Origin: Nitratireductor aquibiodomus NL21 = JCM 21793
GTDB lineage: Bacteria; Pseudomonadota; Alphaproteobacteria; Rhizobiales; Rhizobiaceae
NCBI RefSeq assembly: GCF_000615975.1
Contig: NZ_BAMP01000008.1
Coordinates: forward strand, 18,040-82,039
DNA: 64,000 nt
Direction of reading: 5' to 3'
Part shown: positions 38,146 through 47,426 of the stretch, piece by piece
Layout of the letters: each line of letters opens with the position of its first letter
Position numbering within the stretch: the first letter of the stretch is position 1
The notes under the pieces: model-generated
What the model saw: only the letters and a program-made list of their open reading frames with translations
Told to the model about the DNA's origin: nothing
Databases searched by the model: none
Translations under genes and position numbers: made by a program

Positions 38146-39728
38146 TGGACGCGGCAACGACCATGAAAAACTCTGATCAGTCGACGCCCGGCTGGGATCG
38201 CGATCCGGTCCTGAGCGTCGAGCATCTGACCATGCGCTTCGGCGGCCTCGTGGCCGTCGGAGACCTCTCCTTCAATGTCGGCCGGGGCGACATCACCGCC
38301 CTGATCGGCCCCAACGGTGCGGGTAAGACCACGGTCTTCAACTGCGTTACCGGCTTCTACAAACCCACCGAGGGGCGCATCGTGATGCGCCACGGGCCGG
38401 GCCGGCAGCAGGATGATGTGGAAACGCTGACCGATAGCGGCCAGCGCTGGAAGACCACCGGAAACGGTGCGGTCTATCTTCTCGAGCGCATGCCGGATCA
38501 CGAGATCTCGCACAAGGCCAAGGTGGCGCGCACCTTCCAGAACATCCGCCTGTTCGGCGGTATGACGGTTCTGGAAAACCTGCTTGTCGCCCAGCACAAC
38601 CCGCTGATGGTTGCTTCCGGCTTCTCGATCGGGGGGATTCTGGGCCTTCCGAGCTACAAGAAGGCGCAAAAGGAGGCTGTCGACAGGGCTGTCTACTGGC
38701 TGGAGCGCACGCATCTCATCGATCGCGCCGACGATCCGGCGGCCGATCTGCCCTATGGAGCGCAGCGTCGTCTGGAGATCGCGCGCGCCATGTGCACGAA
38801 GCCGCAGCTTCTGTGCCTCGATGAGCCGGCCGCCGGCCTCAACCCGCGCGAATCCGCCGAGCTCAACGAGTTGCTGAAATATATCCGCGACGAGCACGAT
38901 GTGTCGGTGCTGCTGATCGAGCATGACATGGGCGTAGTGATGGAAATCTCCGACCATGTGATCGTGCTCGATTACGGTGTGAAGATCTCCGACGGGCCGG
39001 CGGATTTCGTCAAGAACGATCCCAAGGTCATCGCCGCCTATCTGGGTGTCGACGACGAGGCCGAGATCGATATGCCCGAAGTGCGCGAGGACATCGAAAA
39101 GGTTGCAGGCGACGGGCCCGCAAAGAAAAAGCCGACTGCTAGATCAAAGGCGGCCCCCGCCGCGAAGAAGACGGCAGCAAAGGCAAAACCCTCGTCAAAG
39201 GCCTCGACTGCGAAGACATCGACAGCCAGATCCACGGCAACAAAGGCGTCCTCTGCAAAGGCTTCGAGCGCTGCATCCACCGCAGCGAAGCCGAAAACTG
39301 CCGCCAGGACCGCTGCGAAGCCGAAACCCGCTCCAGCCGCCAGCGAGGTGAAGATCGCCAATGCCGGGGATTATCCCGGCAGCCAGCCGCACGGCACCAA
39401 AAAGCCGCGCGCGGGCGGTGCCAACAACCTCACCCGCGTCAAGGGGATCGGCCCCGCCAGCGAAAAGAAGCTGAATGCGCTCGGCGTCTGGCATTTCGAC
39501 CAGATCGCGGCGTGGAAAAAGGCCGAGGTTCAATGGGTCGGTTCCTATCTCGCCTTCCCCGGTCGCATCGAGCGTGAAGAGTGGGTCAAGCAGGCCAGAG
39601 TTCTCGCCAAGGGCGGCGAAACCGAGTTCTCCAAACGCGTTGACAAGGGCGAGGTGGCCAGCAGCGTGCCCGGCAAGCGGGGCGCACAGCCCAAAAAGAA
39701 GACCACCGGTAAGGGAGGCAAGGCATGA
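38145..39728 (+). CDS. livG: ABC ATPase LivG fused to an Ala/Lys-rich linker and helix-hairpin-helix-like domain
   Basis: The first ~305 residues are a LivG ATPase: 'GPNGAGKTTVFNCVTGFYKP' (Walker A about 57), 'LPYGAQRRLEIARAM' (signature), 'LLCLDEPAAGLNPRES' (Walker B) and 'LIEHDMGVVM' (switch His). An insertion of about 30 residues precedes the Q-loop 'TFQNIRLF'. Residues about 325-405 are a low-complexity Ala/Lys/Ser/Thr/Pro run like histone H1 tails. Residues about 426-500 form a compact domain with 'LTRVKGIGPASEKKLNALGV' and 'HFDQIAAWKKAEVQWV', a helix-hairpin-helix-like fold, followed by a basic tail. At 527 residues it is about twice the usual LivG length. It overlaps livF by four bases. 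Confidence 0.92.
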   Translation: MDAATTMKNSDQSTPGWDRDPVLSVEHLTMRFGGLVAVGDLSFNVGRGDITALIGPNGAGKTTVFNCVTGFYKPTEGRIVMRHGPGRQQDDVETLTDSGQRWKTTGNGAVYLLERMPDHEISHKAKVARTFQNIRLFGGMTVLENLLVAQHNPLMVASGFSIGGILGLPSYKKAQKEAVDRAVYWLERTHLIDRADDPAADLPYGAQRRLEIARAMCTKPQLLCLDEPAAGLNPRESAELNELLKYIRDEHDVSVLLIEHDMGVVMEISDHVIVLDYGVKISDGPADFVKNDPKVIAAYLGVDDEAEIDMPEVREDIEKVAGDGPAKKKPTARSKAAPAAKKTAAKAKPSSKASTAKTSTARSTATKASSAKASSAASTAAKPKTAARTAAKPKPAPAASEVKIANAGDYPGSQPHGTKKPRAGGANNLTRVKGIGPASEKKLNALGVWHFDQIAAWKKAEVQWVGSYLAFPGRIEREEWVKQARVLAKGGETEFSKRVDKGEVASSVPGKRGAQPKKKTTGKGGKA

Positions 39729-40459
39729 GCGCTCAGAACGAACCCTTGCTCTCGGTGCGCGGCGTCGAGACCTATTACGGCAACATCGTCGCCCTGCGTG
39801 GTGTCGATATGGATGTCCATCGCGGCGAAATCGTTACCATGATCGGCGCCAATGGTGCCGGCAAGTCGACGCTGATGATGACCATCTGCGGCGATCCCCG
39901 CGCCCGCAACGGCCAGATCGTCTATGACGGCATCGACATTACCATGATGCCGACGCACGACATTGTCAGCCTCGGCATCGCCCAGTCGCCGGAAGGGCGC
40001 CGCATCTTCCCGCGCATGACGGTGATGGAGAACCTGCAGATGGGCGCAGCTCTCGTCGATCCGAAGTATTTCGACGAGGACATCGCCAAGGTCTTCAAGC
40101 TGTTCCCGCGCCTCAAGGAACGCATCAGCCAGCGCGGCGGCACGCTGTCGGGTGGTGAGCAGCAGATGCTTGCCATCGCGCGAGCGCTGATGAGCCGGCC
40201 CAAGCTTCTGCTACTGGACGAACCGTCGCTCGGCCTTGCACCGCTGATCGTGAAGCAGATCTTCGATGCCATCCGCGAATTGAACGAGAAGGAGGGGCTG
40301 ACGGTCTTCCTGGTCGAGCAGAATGCCTTCCACGCGCTGAAGCTTGCTCATCGCGGCTATGTCATGGTCAACGGCAATGTGACCATGAGCGGCACCGGCG
40401 CGGAGCTTCTCAAGAAGGAAGAAGTGCGCGCGGCGTATCTCGAAGGCGGGAGGCACTGA
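39725..40459 (+). CDS. livF: Branched-chain amino acid ABC transporter ATPase LivF
   Basis: The second ATPase, 244 residues and of normal length. It shows 'GANGAGKSTLMMTICGDPRA' (Walker A), 'QSPEGRRIFPRMTVMENLQM' (Q-loop region), 'LSGGEQQMLAIARALMSRP' (signature) and 'LLLDEPSLGLAPL' (Walker B), then 'LVEQNAFHALKLAHRGYVMV'. It pairs with LivG on the cytoplasmic face of LivHM. Start and stop overlap the neighbouring genes by four and one bases. It has no C-terminal extension, in contrast to LivG. Confidence 0.95.
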   Translation: MSAQNEPLLSVRGVETYYGNIVALRGVDMDVHRGEIVTMIGANGAGKSTLMMTICGDPRARNGQIVYDGIDITMMPTHDIVSLGIAQSPEGRRIFPRMTVMENLQMGAALVDPKYFDEDIAKVFKLFPRLKERISQRGGTLSGGEQQMLAIARALMSRPKLLLLDEPSLGLAPLIVKQIFDAIRELNEKEGLTVFLVEQNAFHALKLAHRGYVMVNGNVTMSGTGAELLKKEEVRAAYLEGGRH

Positions 40460-40812
40460 TGGAACACGCAAATGGACCGATCTGGGAAGTCACTTTCTGG
40501 GAGTTCTTCTTCGTCACAATCCTTCTTGCAGGCGGTGCCGCCTACCTTACGGGCCGCGCCATGGCGCGCACCTGGCAGGCCGATGCTCAGCTTGCCTTCT
40601 ACATCGTGCTTCTGGCGGCAGCGACGCGCTTCATCCATTTCGCGCTGTTCAGCGGCACGCTGCTCTCGCTTCACTACTACATCGTCGACCTGATCGTGTT
40701 GCTGATTATCGCTTTTGTCGGCAAGCGTATTACGCGCGCCGGGCAGATGGCGACACAGTATAGCTTCCAGTATCGGCGCAGTGGACCACTGGGCTGGCAA
40801 CGTTCAGGCTGA
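40459..40812 (+). CDS. Small membrane protein of the liv operon (DUF6867-like)
   Basis: A 117-residue protein with three hydrophobic segments ('EFFFVTILLAGGAAYLTGRA', 'LAFYIVLLAAATRFIHFALF', 'YYIVDLIVLLIIAFVGKRIT') and a basic, aromatic C-terminal tail. Its ATG overlaps the livF stop (ATGA-type), so translation is coupled to the transporter ATPase. The family is recurrent in this operon position in Rhizobiales as far as I recall, but its role is unknown. Position suggests an accessory or regulatory subunit of the LivHMGF complex, which is inference. Confidence 0.8.
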   Translation: MEHANGPIWEVTFWEFFFVTILLAGGAAYLTGRAMARTWQADAQLAFYIVLLAAATRFIHFALFSGTLLSLHYYIVDLIVLLIIAFVGKRITRAGQMATQYSFQYRRSGPLGWQRSG

Positions 40813-40972
40813 ACGGATTCATGATTAACCGGTATGAAGCCTTTATTTCTTGTTTGAATTGGGGTTTCATGCCGATTAAGCGGGCCGCTGCGGTCCGCAA
40901 AGGCCAAACCGGAAAGCCAAACACCATTTCCGGAGAGCCAAGGGAACTTCTGGTGTTTTAAAGGGAGAAGTC

Positions 40973-42072
40973 ATGAAAAAGGCACTTATGGCTGGCGCAG
41001 CACTCAGCCTGATGATGACCGGTTCCGCATGGGCGGACATCACGATTGCAGTTGCTGGCCCCATGACGGGTCAATATGCTTCCTTCGGTGAGCAGATGAA
41101 AGCCGGTGCCGAGCAGGCCGTGGCTGACATCAACGAGGCCGGTGGCGTCAACGGCGAAATGCTGAAGCTGGAAGTGGGCGATGACGCCTGCGATCCCAAG
41201 CAGCTGTCGCTGTTGCCAACCAGTTCGCAGGCTCCGGCGTTTCCTTCGTTGCAGGTCACTTCTGCTCGGGTTCGTCCATCCCGGCCTCGTCGGTCTATGC
41301 AGAGGAAGGCATCATCCAGATCTCGCCGGCTTCTACGAACCCGGCTTTCACCGACAACCGCCCCGGCCCCGGCGTCTATCGCGTCTGCGGCCGTGACGAT
41401 CAGCAGGGCGATGTCGCCGGCAAGTTCCTCGTCGAGAATTTCGGCGACAAGAAAGTGGCCTTCGTTCACGACAAGACCGCTTATGGCAAGGGCCTTGCCG
41501 ATGCGACGATGGCTGCCTACGAAGCTGCCGGGGGCACCCCGGCTCTCTACGAAGCCTACACCGCCGGTGAAAAGGACTACACCGCGCTCGTCTCCAAGCT
41601 GAAGCAGGAAGGTATTGGCGTTCTCTATGTCGGCGGCTACCACACGGAAGCCGGCCTCATGGCGCGTCAGATGCGCGAGCAGGGCATGGACACGGTGCTT
41701 GTCTCGGGTGACGCCCTCGTCACCGACGAGTATTGGGCCATCACCGGCGATGCCGGCGAGGGCACGCTGATGACCTTCTCGCCCGATCCGCGCAAGAACG
41801 AGATCGCAAAGCCAGTCGTCGACAAGCTGCTCGCTGCCGGCAAGACGGCTGAAGGCTACGCACTCTACACCTATGCCGCCATCCAGGCTTGGAAGGATGC
41901 CGTCGAGGCAGCCGGTTCCACCGATTACGATCCGGTCGTTACCGCACTCAATGACGGCAATTTCTCGACCGTTCTTGGCGACCTGTCCTTCGACGACAAG
42001 GGCGACGTGACGCTGCCCGGCTATGTCTTCTACGAGTGGAAAGACGGCAAATACGATTACCTCGAGCAGTAA
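40973..42072 (+). pseudogene. livK: Branched-chain amino acid ABC transporter substrate-binding protein, one-base frameshift
   Basis: A periplasmic binding protein of the LivJ/LivK family. It has a clear signal peptide ('MKKALMAGAALSLMMTGSAW', cleavage near 'AWADI'), then 'ITIAVAGPMTGQYASFGEQM' and 'DACDPKQ'. The frame breaks at 41203-41204. The other frame continues with 'HFCSGSSIPASSVYAEEGII', 'SPASTNPAFTDNRPG' and on to the normal C-terminus. Adding one G gives an intact 366-residue protein of family length. Everything else is conserved, so a sequencing deletion is the likely cause. It lies 160 bp after the small membrane gene, as expected of the last gene in a liv cluster, and is probably expressed from its own promoter too. 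Confidence 0.9.
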
Positions 42073-42096
42073 GCCACTGCTCGGTGTGAGGTCTGC

Positions 42097-42128
42097 GGCC
42101 CGGCAGCGATGCCGGGCCGTTTTCTTTT
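42097..42128 (+). terminator. Rho-independent terminator of the liv operon
   Basis: Perfect 9-bp stem GGCCCGGCA (42097-42105)/TGCCGGGCC (42110-42118) with a GCGA tetraloop and a T4-C-T4 tail, 24 bases after the livK stop. Confidence 0.9.
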
Positions 42129-42180
42129 GGCGAAGCGCATGTCACAGACGTTTATGCCCCTTCACCCACGCCCTCGTGAT

Positions 42181-42199
42181 CCTTGGACCTGATCCAAGG
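42181..42199. repeat. Short REP-like inverted repeat
   Basis: CCTTGGA (42181-42187) and TCCAAGG (42193-42199) around CCTGA, in the context 'GTGATCC...GGGTCCATG'. The form recalls the frequent '(G)ATCC...GGGTC' intergenic repeats of Rhizobiales. The remaining ~210 bp up to the fpr stop show nothing else. Confidence 0.5.
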
Positions 42200-42410
42200 G
42201 TCCATGCCAAAACATCAGCATAAACCGCAACTTCTGAAGAACACCCGTCTCTGTTGTGCCTGCCTCCTGACACCTGCCGGCCGGCATGAATCCTGTGGTC
42301 AAGCCATCAGACAACAAAGCAGGGCTTTGCATCGAGCTGCGCAGGCGCGTCAACCAGTAGAGCAAAGGGGGAGCGCGGCATTCCCCCTCGCGAACTCAGC
42401 GGAGGAGCAA

Positions 42411-43238
42411 TCAGCCCACGAAGGCGCGTTCGACGACGAAATCCGCCGGCTCAGCGTTGGAACCTTCCTCGAGACCCGCTTTCTCGACCAGCGCCTTCAC
42501 ATCCTTGAGCATGGCCATGGAGCCGCAGATCATGACACGGTCGTTCTCGCGGTCGAAGGGCTCGGTGCCGAGCGCCTTGAACAACTCGCCATTCTCGATC
42601 AGCGTCGTGATGCGCCCCATGACGGACGAGGTCTCGCGCGTGGTTGAGGTGAAATGGGTCAGGCGTCCCTGGACCAGCTCACCAATCAGCGGATCGTCTT
42701 TAAGAGCGGTCACCAGTTCCTTGCCGTATTCAAGCTCGGCCACGTCGCGGCAGGTGTGGGTGAGGATGATGTTGTCGAACTTCTCATAGGTCTCCGGATC
42801 GCGGATCAGGCTCGCGAAGGGCGCGATGCCCGTGCCGGTGGAGATCATGTAGAGGTTTTTCGCCGGCGTCAGCGCATCATTGACCAGCGTGCCCGTGGAC
42901 TTCTGGCGCATGAGCACCGTGTCACCGGGCTGGATCTTCTGCAAGTGCTGGGTCAGCGGGCCATCCGGCACCTTGATGGAGAAAAACTCCACTTCCTCGT
43001 CCCAGGCAGGGCTGGCGATGGAATAGGCGCGAAACACCGGCTTTTCCGCATTGGGCAGGCCGATCATCACGAACTCGCCGGAGCGAAAACGGAAGCTTTG
43101 CGGCCGCGTGATGCGGAAGGCAAAGAGATTGTCCGTGTAATGTTTCACCGATGTCACGCGCTCGGCAAAGCAGCCGGCGGGAATCGGGAATTCAGGGGTC
43201 TTTTCGGCGTCGTTCTCGCGGAGCGCAGCGCTGTCCAT
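42411..43238 (-). CDS. fpr: Ferredoxin/flavodoxin-NADP+ reductase
   Basis: A 275-residue FAD enzyme of the bacterial subclass I FPR type, which exchanges electrons between NADPH and ferredoxin or flavodoxin. FAD binding is 'RAYSIASPAWDEEVEFFSIK', the NADPH loop 'MISTGTGIAPFASLIRDP', and the C-terminal motif 'VMICGSMAMLKD'. The C-terminus 'FVVERAFVG' has the extra residues after the FAD-stacking aromatic typical of subclass I proteins. ATG 43238 gives the standard N-terminus; the frame is open to 43382 without support. It is divergent from hyuA. Confidence 0.93.
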   Translation of the reverse strand: MDSAALRENDAEKTPEFPIPAGCFAERVTSVKHYTDNLFAFRITRPQSFRFRSGEFVMIGLPNAEKPVFRAYSIASPAWDEEVEFFSIKVPDGPLTQHLQKIQPGDTVLMRQKSTGTLVNDALTPAKNLYMISTGTGIAPFASLIRDPETYEKFDNIILTHTCRDVAELEYGKELVTALKDDPLIGELVQGRLTHFTSTTRETSSVMGRITTLIENGELFKALGTEPFDRENDRVMICGSMAMLKDVKALVEKAGLEEGSNAEPADFVVERAFVG

Positions 43239-43328
43239 GAATACTATCCTCGTTCGGTCGGAAGTCTCTATGCCTGTTTCCGGTCCGGATGCAAACCCAA
43301 ATCGCGGTATCAATGGCTGCTCTTGCCT

Positions 43329-43360
43329 GTCAAATTTATTAGTATACAAATGAATTTGAC
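43329..43360. promoter_or_regulatory. GntR-type operator in the fpr/hyuA intergenic region
   Basis: A central GTATAC (43342-43347) in TTAGTATACAAA matches the palindromic core seen in FadR/VanR-type GntR sites. Outer perfect arms GTCAAATT (43329-43336) and AATTTGAC (43353-43360) flank it. It lies 73-104 bp before the hyuA ATG in an AT-rich stretch. The regulator is not encoded nearby. Confidence 0.6.
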
Positions 43361-43432
43361 GCAAGTTTCGTACGTTCGACACCTATTTCAATTCGTCGGG
43401 TCAACAAAGGTTTCACATTCCGGATTTCACCC

Positions 43433-45520
43433 ATGAATGAGAAAAAAGGCATCAATTCGGGTTCTGTCGTCGTCGGCATCGATGTGGGCGGCACCTTCAC
43501 CGACCTGATCCTGATCGATTCCCGCGAAGGATCTGATATGGGTCCGCGAGTGCGGGTCGCCAAGACCCCAACCACCATCGAAAACCAGGCTTTTGGCGTG
43601 GTCAACGCGATACGCGAGACCGGGGTTCCGGCCTCCGAAATCGGCCTGATCGTGCATGGCACCACCACCACGACCAATGCGGTTCTGGAGCGGCAGCTTG
43701 CCAGAACCGGCATGATCACCACCGCCGGCTTCCGCGACATCATCGAGCTTGGCCGCCGCACACGGCCACAGGCCTATGGCATGACGGGGACCTTCACTCC
43801 GGTGGTGCCGCGCAATCTGCGGCTCGAAGTGGATGAGCGCATGGACGCCGCCGGAAACGTGCTCACCCCGCTCGATGAGGATGGCGTGCGCGCGGCGGTA
43901 AAGGCGCTGCTCGATCAGCGTTGCGTTTCACTGGTGATCCATTTTCTCCATGCCTATGCCAACCCGGCGCACGAAAAGCGCGCTGCCGAAATCGCCGCCG
44001 AACTCTGGCCCAACAATTACATCACCACTGGACATGCGCTGCTTTCCGAAGCGCGCGAGTTCGAGCGCGGCGTAACGGCTGCGGTCAACGCCTCGGTGCA
44101 GCCGATCCTGGAGCGCTACATCGCCCGGCTTTCGAACGAGTTGCAAGGCCTCGGCTATGCGCGCGACTTTCTGGTGATGAACGGAAATGGCGGCATGATC
44201 TCCGCTGCCCACGTGGCCCGTGAGGCCGCCAAGACGGTGATGTCCGGCCCGGCCTCGGGCGTGATGGCCGCCGCCTTTACCGCGCGGCGGGCGGGCGTCG
44301 ACAATCTCATCACCTACGATATGGGCGGCACCTCCACCGATGTGGCGCTTGTGCGCGGGGCGCGGCCTGCGGTCTCCAACGAGATCGAGGTGGAGTATGC
44401 GATGCCGATCCACGTGCCCATGGTGGACGTGCACACTGTGGGTGCCGGCGGCGGATCGATTGCACGCGTCAACGATGCGGGGCTTCTGGAAGTGGGGCCC
44501 CAGAGCGCGGGCGCAAAGCCCGGCCCGATCTGCTATGGCCGCGGCGGCATGGAGCCGACCATCTCCGATGCCAATCTCCTGCTTGGCAGATTGAACTCGA
44601 AAAAACTTCTCTCCGTCGACAATCCGGTTTCCGTTTCCGATGTGGAGGCGATCTTTGCAAAAAGGCTTGGAAGCCGTCTCGGACTTTCCGGCGTGGAAGC
44701 GGCGGGTGCTGTGCTGCAGATCGCCAACATCAAGATGGCGGGCGCTATCCGCATGGTTTCGCTCGGCAAGGGGCACGACCCGCGCGATTTTGCGCTCTTC
44801 GCCTTTGGCGGCGCGGGACCGCTGCACGCGGCGGCCCTTGCCCGCGAGTTGGGCATTCCACGCGTGATGGTGCCGGCGCGCCCCGGCATCACCAACGCGC
44901 TCGGCTGCGTGGTCGCGGACCTCAGGCACGATTTCGTGCGCACGGTGAACCGCCCTGTGGCGAGCCTCGATGTAGCACTCGTCAAAAGCGTGCTTGAAGA
45001 GCAGCGCGCCGAGGGCGAGGCGCTGATCGCGGAAGAGACGGTGCAGCCGGAGCGCATTGAATGTGTGCACACGGCGGACATGCAGTTTGTCGGCCAGACG
45101 CATCTCATCAATGTGCCACTGCCCGGCCCCGAGGTTGATCGCGATACGCTGCAGGCGCTCTTCGAGGAGGCCTATTACAATCGCTTCAAGGTGCGGCTGC
45201 CGGAGATCCGCGCCAATCTCGTCAATCTCAACACGTCCGTGATCGGCGTGCGCGCGGATATCGACCTTGCCAGCCTGATCGACCCGGCAGGACGTGTGGC
45301 AACGCTGGCCGAGGCGCTGAACGAGCGGCGGCAGGTCTGGTTTGTTGGGGAATGGCACGACACGCCGGTCTATGCCCGCGAAAAACTGCCGCTCGATGCG
45401 GTGATCGAGGGGCCGGCGATCCTCGAACAGCTCGACACGACAACGGTGATCGAGCCCGGCGACCGGGCGGCATCCGATGCGGATGGGAACATCATCATCA
45501 CGGTGGGAGCGGGCCGATGA
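43433..45520 (+). CDS. hyuA: Hydantoinase/oxoprolinase subunit A (HyuA family)
   Basis: A 695-residue ATP-dependent amidohydrolase subunit of the acetone-carboxylase/5-oxoprolinase/N-methylhydantoinase superfamily. The N-terminal actin-like ATPase motif 'VVGIDVGGTFTDLILID' is complete, followed by 'IVHGTTTTTNAVLERQ', 'YDMGGTSTDVALVRG' and 'FGGAGPLHAAALARELGIP'. It works together with HyuB, encoded next with a four-base overlap. Members cleave hydantoins, 5-oxoproline or related cyclic amides; the exact substrate cannot be inferred. No weak start alternative is obvious, though no good Shine-Dalgarno precedes ATG 43433. Confidence 0.92.
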   Translation: MNEKKGINSGSVVVGIDVGGTFTDLILIDSREGSDMGPRVRVAKTPTTIENQAFGVVNAIRETGVPASEIGLIVHGTTTTTNAVLERQLARTGMITTAGFRDIIELGRRTRPQAYGMTGTFTPVVPRNLRLEVDERMDAAGNVLTPLDEDGVRAAVKALLDQRCVSLVIHFLHAYANPAHEKRAAEIAAELWPNNYITTGHALLSEAREFERGVTAAVNASVQPILERYIARLSNELQGLGYARDFLVMNGNGGMISAAHVAREAAKTVMSGPASGVMAAAFTARRAGVDNLITYDMGGTSTDVALVRGARPAVSNEIEVEYAMPIHVPMVDVHTVGAGGGSIARVNDAGLLEVGPQSAGAKPGPICYGRGGMEPTISDANLLLGRLNSKKLLSVDNPVSVSDVEAIFAKRLGSRLGLSGVEAAGAVLQIANIKMAGAIRMVSLGKGHDPRDFALFAFGGAGPLHAAALARELGIPRVMVPARPGITNALGCVVADLRHDFVRTVNRPVASLDVALVKSVLEEQRAEGEALIAEETVQPERIECVHTADMQFVGQTHLINVPLPGPEVDRDTLQALFEEAYYNRFKVRLPEIRANLVNLNTSVIGVRADIDLASLIDPAGRVATLAEALNERRQVWFVGEWHDTPVYAREKLPLDAVIEGPAILEQLDTTTVIEPGDRAASDADGNIIITVGAGR

Positions 45521-47267
45521 ACAACACCTCTTCTCTCGACGCCATCACGCTTTCCGTTATTCAGGCGGCACTTCAGCAGGTGTGCGACGAGATGGACCTG
45601 ACCTTCTCGCGCGCCGCCTTCTCGCCCGTCATTGCGGAAGCCAACGACCGTTCGGACGGCATCTACGCCGCCGAGGATGGCGCGCTGATTGCGCAGGGCT
45701 CGGCCGGTCTGCCGGTCTTCGTCGGCGTGATGCAGTATTCCACGCACACGCTCATCGAGCGCATCGCCAGCGGCGAGACGGCAGCGCCCGAACCCGGCGA
45801 CATCTACATCGTCAACGACCCGTATCTCGCGGCACACATCTCATGGATGTGCGCTTCGCCATGCCAGTCTGGCGTGATGGGAAAATCTTCTGCTGGCTCT
45901 CCAACACCGGCCACTGGCCGGACATTGGTGGTGCGGTTCCGGGCGGCTTTTCCGCCTCCGCCACGGCGGTGGAGCAGGAAGGGCTGCGCCTGCCGCCGGT
46001 GAAGCTTTTCAAGAAGGGCGAACTGGATCCTGAAATCTACGCCATCATCTGCTCCAACATCCGCGTTGCGGATCAGCGTATCGGCGATATTCGGGCGCAG
46101 GGCGCGGCTTTGGAAGTGGGTGCGGAGCGGCTGGCGCAGGTGCTCGACCGCTATGGCGACGAGACGGTGCGGCAGGCCATCGCCGAACTTCGAACCCGCG
46201 CGGCGACACAGATGCGCGCGCTGATCGCGCCGATCCCCGATGGGGTTTACCGCGGCGAGGCTTTCGTGGATTCCGATGGCGTGGTGGACGAACCGCTGAC
46301 CATTGCGCTCGCCATCGAAAAGAAGGGCGACACGCTGACCTTCGATTTCGAAGGATCGAGCCCGCCCTGCATTGGGCCGATGAACAGCGTGCTCGCGACA
46401 ACGCTTTCCTCCGTCTATCTGGCGATGCGCCACATCTTCCCCGAAGTGCCGCTCAGCGCGGGGGCATTCGAGCCGCTGATCATAAAGCGGCCGGAGGGCA
46501 CGTTTCTCGACGCGAGCTATCCGCGCCCCGTTTCAGGCTGCGCGGCGGAGGTGTCGCAGCGCATTGCGGAAGCCGTGTTCGCGGCGATGGTGAAGGCGCT
46601 GCCGGAAAAGGTCACCGCGGCCCCTGCCGGTTCCAGCGGCAATTTTGCGCTTGGCGGGCACGACCCGGCGCGCGGCCGCGATTTCGTGATGTACCAGATC
46701 TCCGGTGGCGGATATGGCGGCAATGTCGACCATGACGGGCTGACCAATGGCTGCTCCACCATTGGCATCTCGAAATCGCCTCCGGTGGAGGTGATGGAGC
46801 AGGCCTTTCCCGTGCTCTATCGGCGCTATGCGCTGCGCGAAGGCTCCGGCGGGGCCGGCGAGCACCGCGGCGGGTTCGGCCTTTCCTATGAGGTGGAGCT
46901 TCTGCGCGGCGACGCCCGCGCCTCCTTCGTGATGGATCACGGCCGGACAGGCCCGCAAGGCGTGCTGGGCGGCAGAGACGGCAGGGTGAACGAAGTGACG
47001 GTGAGGCGCGATGGAAAAGCGCATGTGCCGCCTCATCTTTCCAAGGAACAGGATATTCCGCTGAAAGCCGGTGACCGCGTTTGTGTCGGCACGCCGGGCG
47101 GCGGCGGCTATGGCGATCCGCTGAAGCGCGCGCCGGAAAAGGTGCTGCGGGATGTGGCGCTCGGATATTATACGGCAGACGAAGCCGAAGCGCTGTTTGG
47201 CGTGGTGCTCAGCGCGAATGGTCAGGCTGTGGACGAAGTGGCAACGCTGGCGAAGCGCGGCGGTTGA
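45517..47267 (+). pseudogene. hyuB: Hydantoinase/oxoprolinase subunit B, one-base frameshift
   Basis: HyuB partner of the preceding gene. The first frame reads 'MNNTSSLDAITLSVIQAALQ' to 'DIYIVNDPYLA'. The family motif should then be 'GTHLMDVRFAMPVW', whose second part lies in another frame. One missing G at the GG of 45831-45832 explains the break, and repair gives 583 residues. Further motifs are intact: 'LSNTGHWPDIGGAVPG', 'EGSSPPCIGPMNS', 'ISGGGYGGNVDHDG' and 'GSGGAGEHRGGFGL'. Because both parts are fully conserved a sequencing error is the simplest cause. It overlaps hyuA by four bases (ATGA). Confidence 0.9.
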
Positions 47268-47284
47268 GAGGGTCGAGCCAGGCG

Positions 47285-47403
47285 CCCTCGCCCTTCGACA
47301 AGCTCAGGATGAGGCTGTTGAGCCGCCGGCGCAAAGCACAAGGCAGCGAGCCAACAATTGCCCTCTCAGTAACCCTCATCCTGAGCTTGTCGCAGGGCGA
47401 GGG
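47285..47403. repeat. Long inverted repeat between convergent hyuB and the phytase-like gene
   Basis: Two 30-base arms (47285-47314 and 47374-47403) are reverse complements with one mismatch, around a 59-base centre. Each contains the module CTTCGACAAGCTCAGGATGA or its complement, which I recall as a very common dispersed intergenic repeat in Alphaproteobacteria. The convergent location suggests it also serves as a transcription barrier. Confidence 0.8.
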
Positions 47404-47426
47404 TGCTTGGTCCCATAGGGCGCCAC

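Noticed and set aside
39120..39350. Ala/Lys-rich stretch as an independent histone-like gene
   Set aside because: It is in frame with both the LivG ATPase and the C-terminal domain, without its own start signal.
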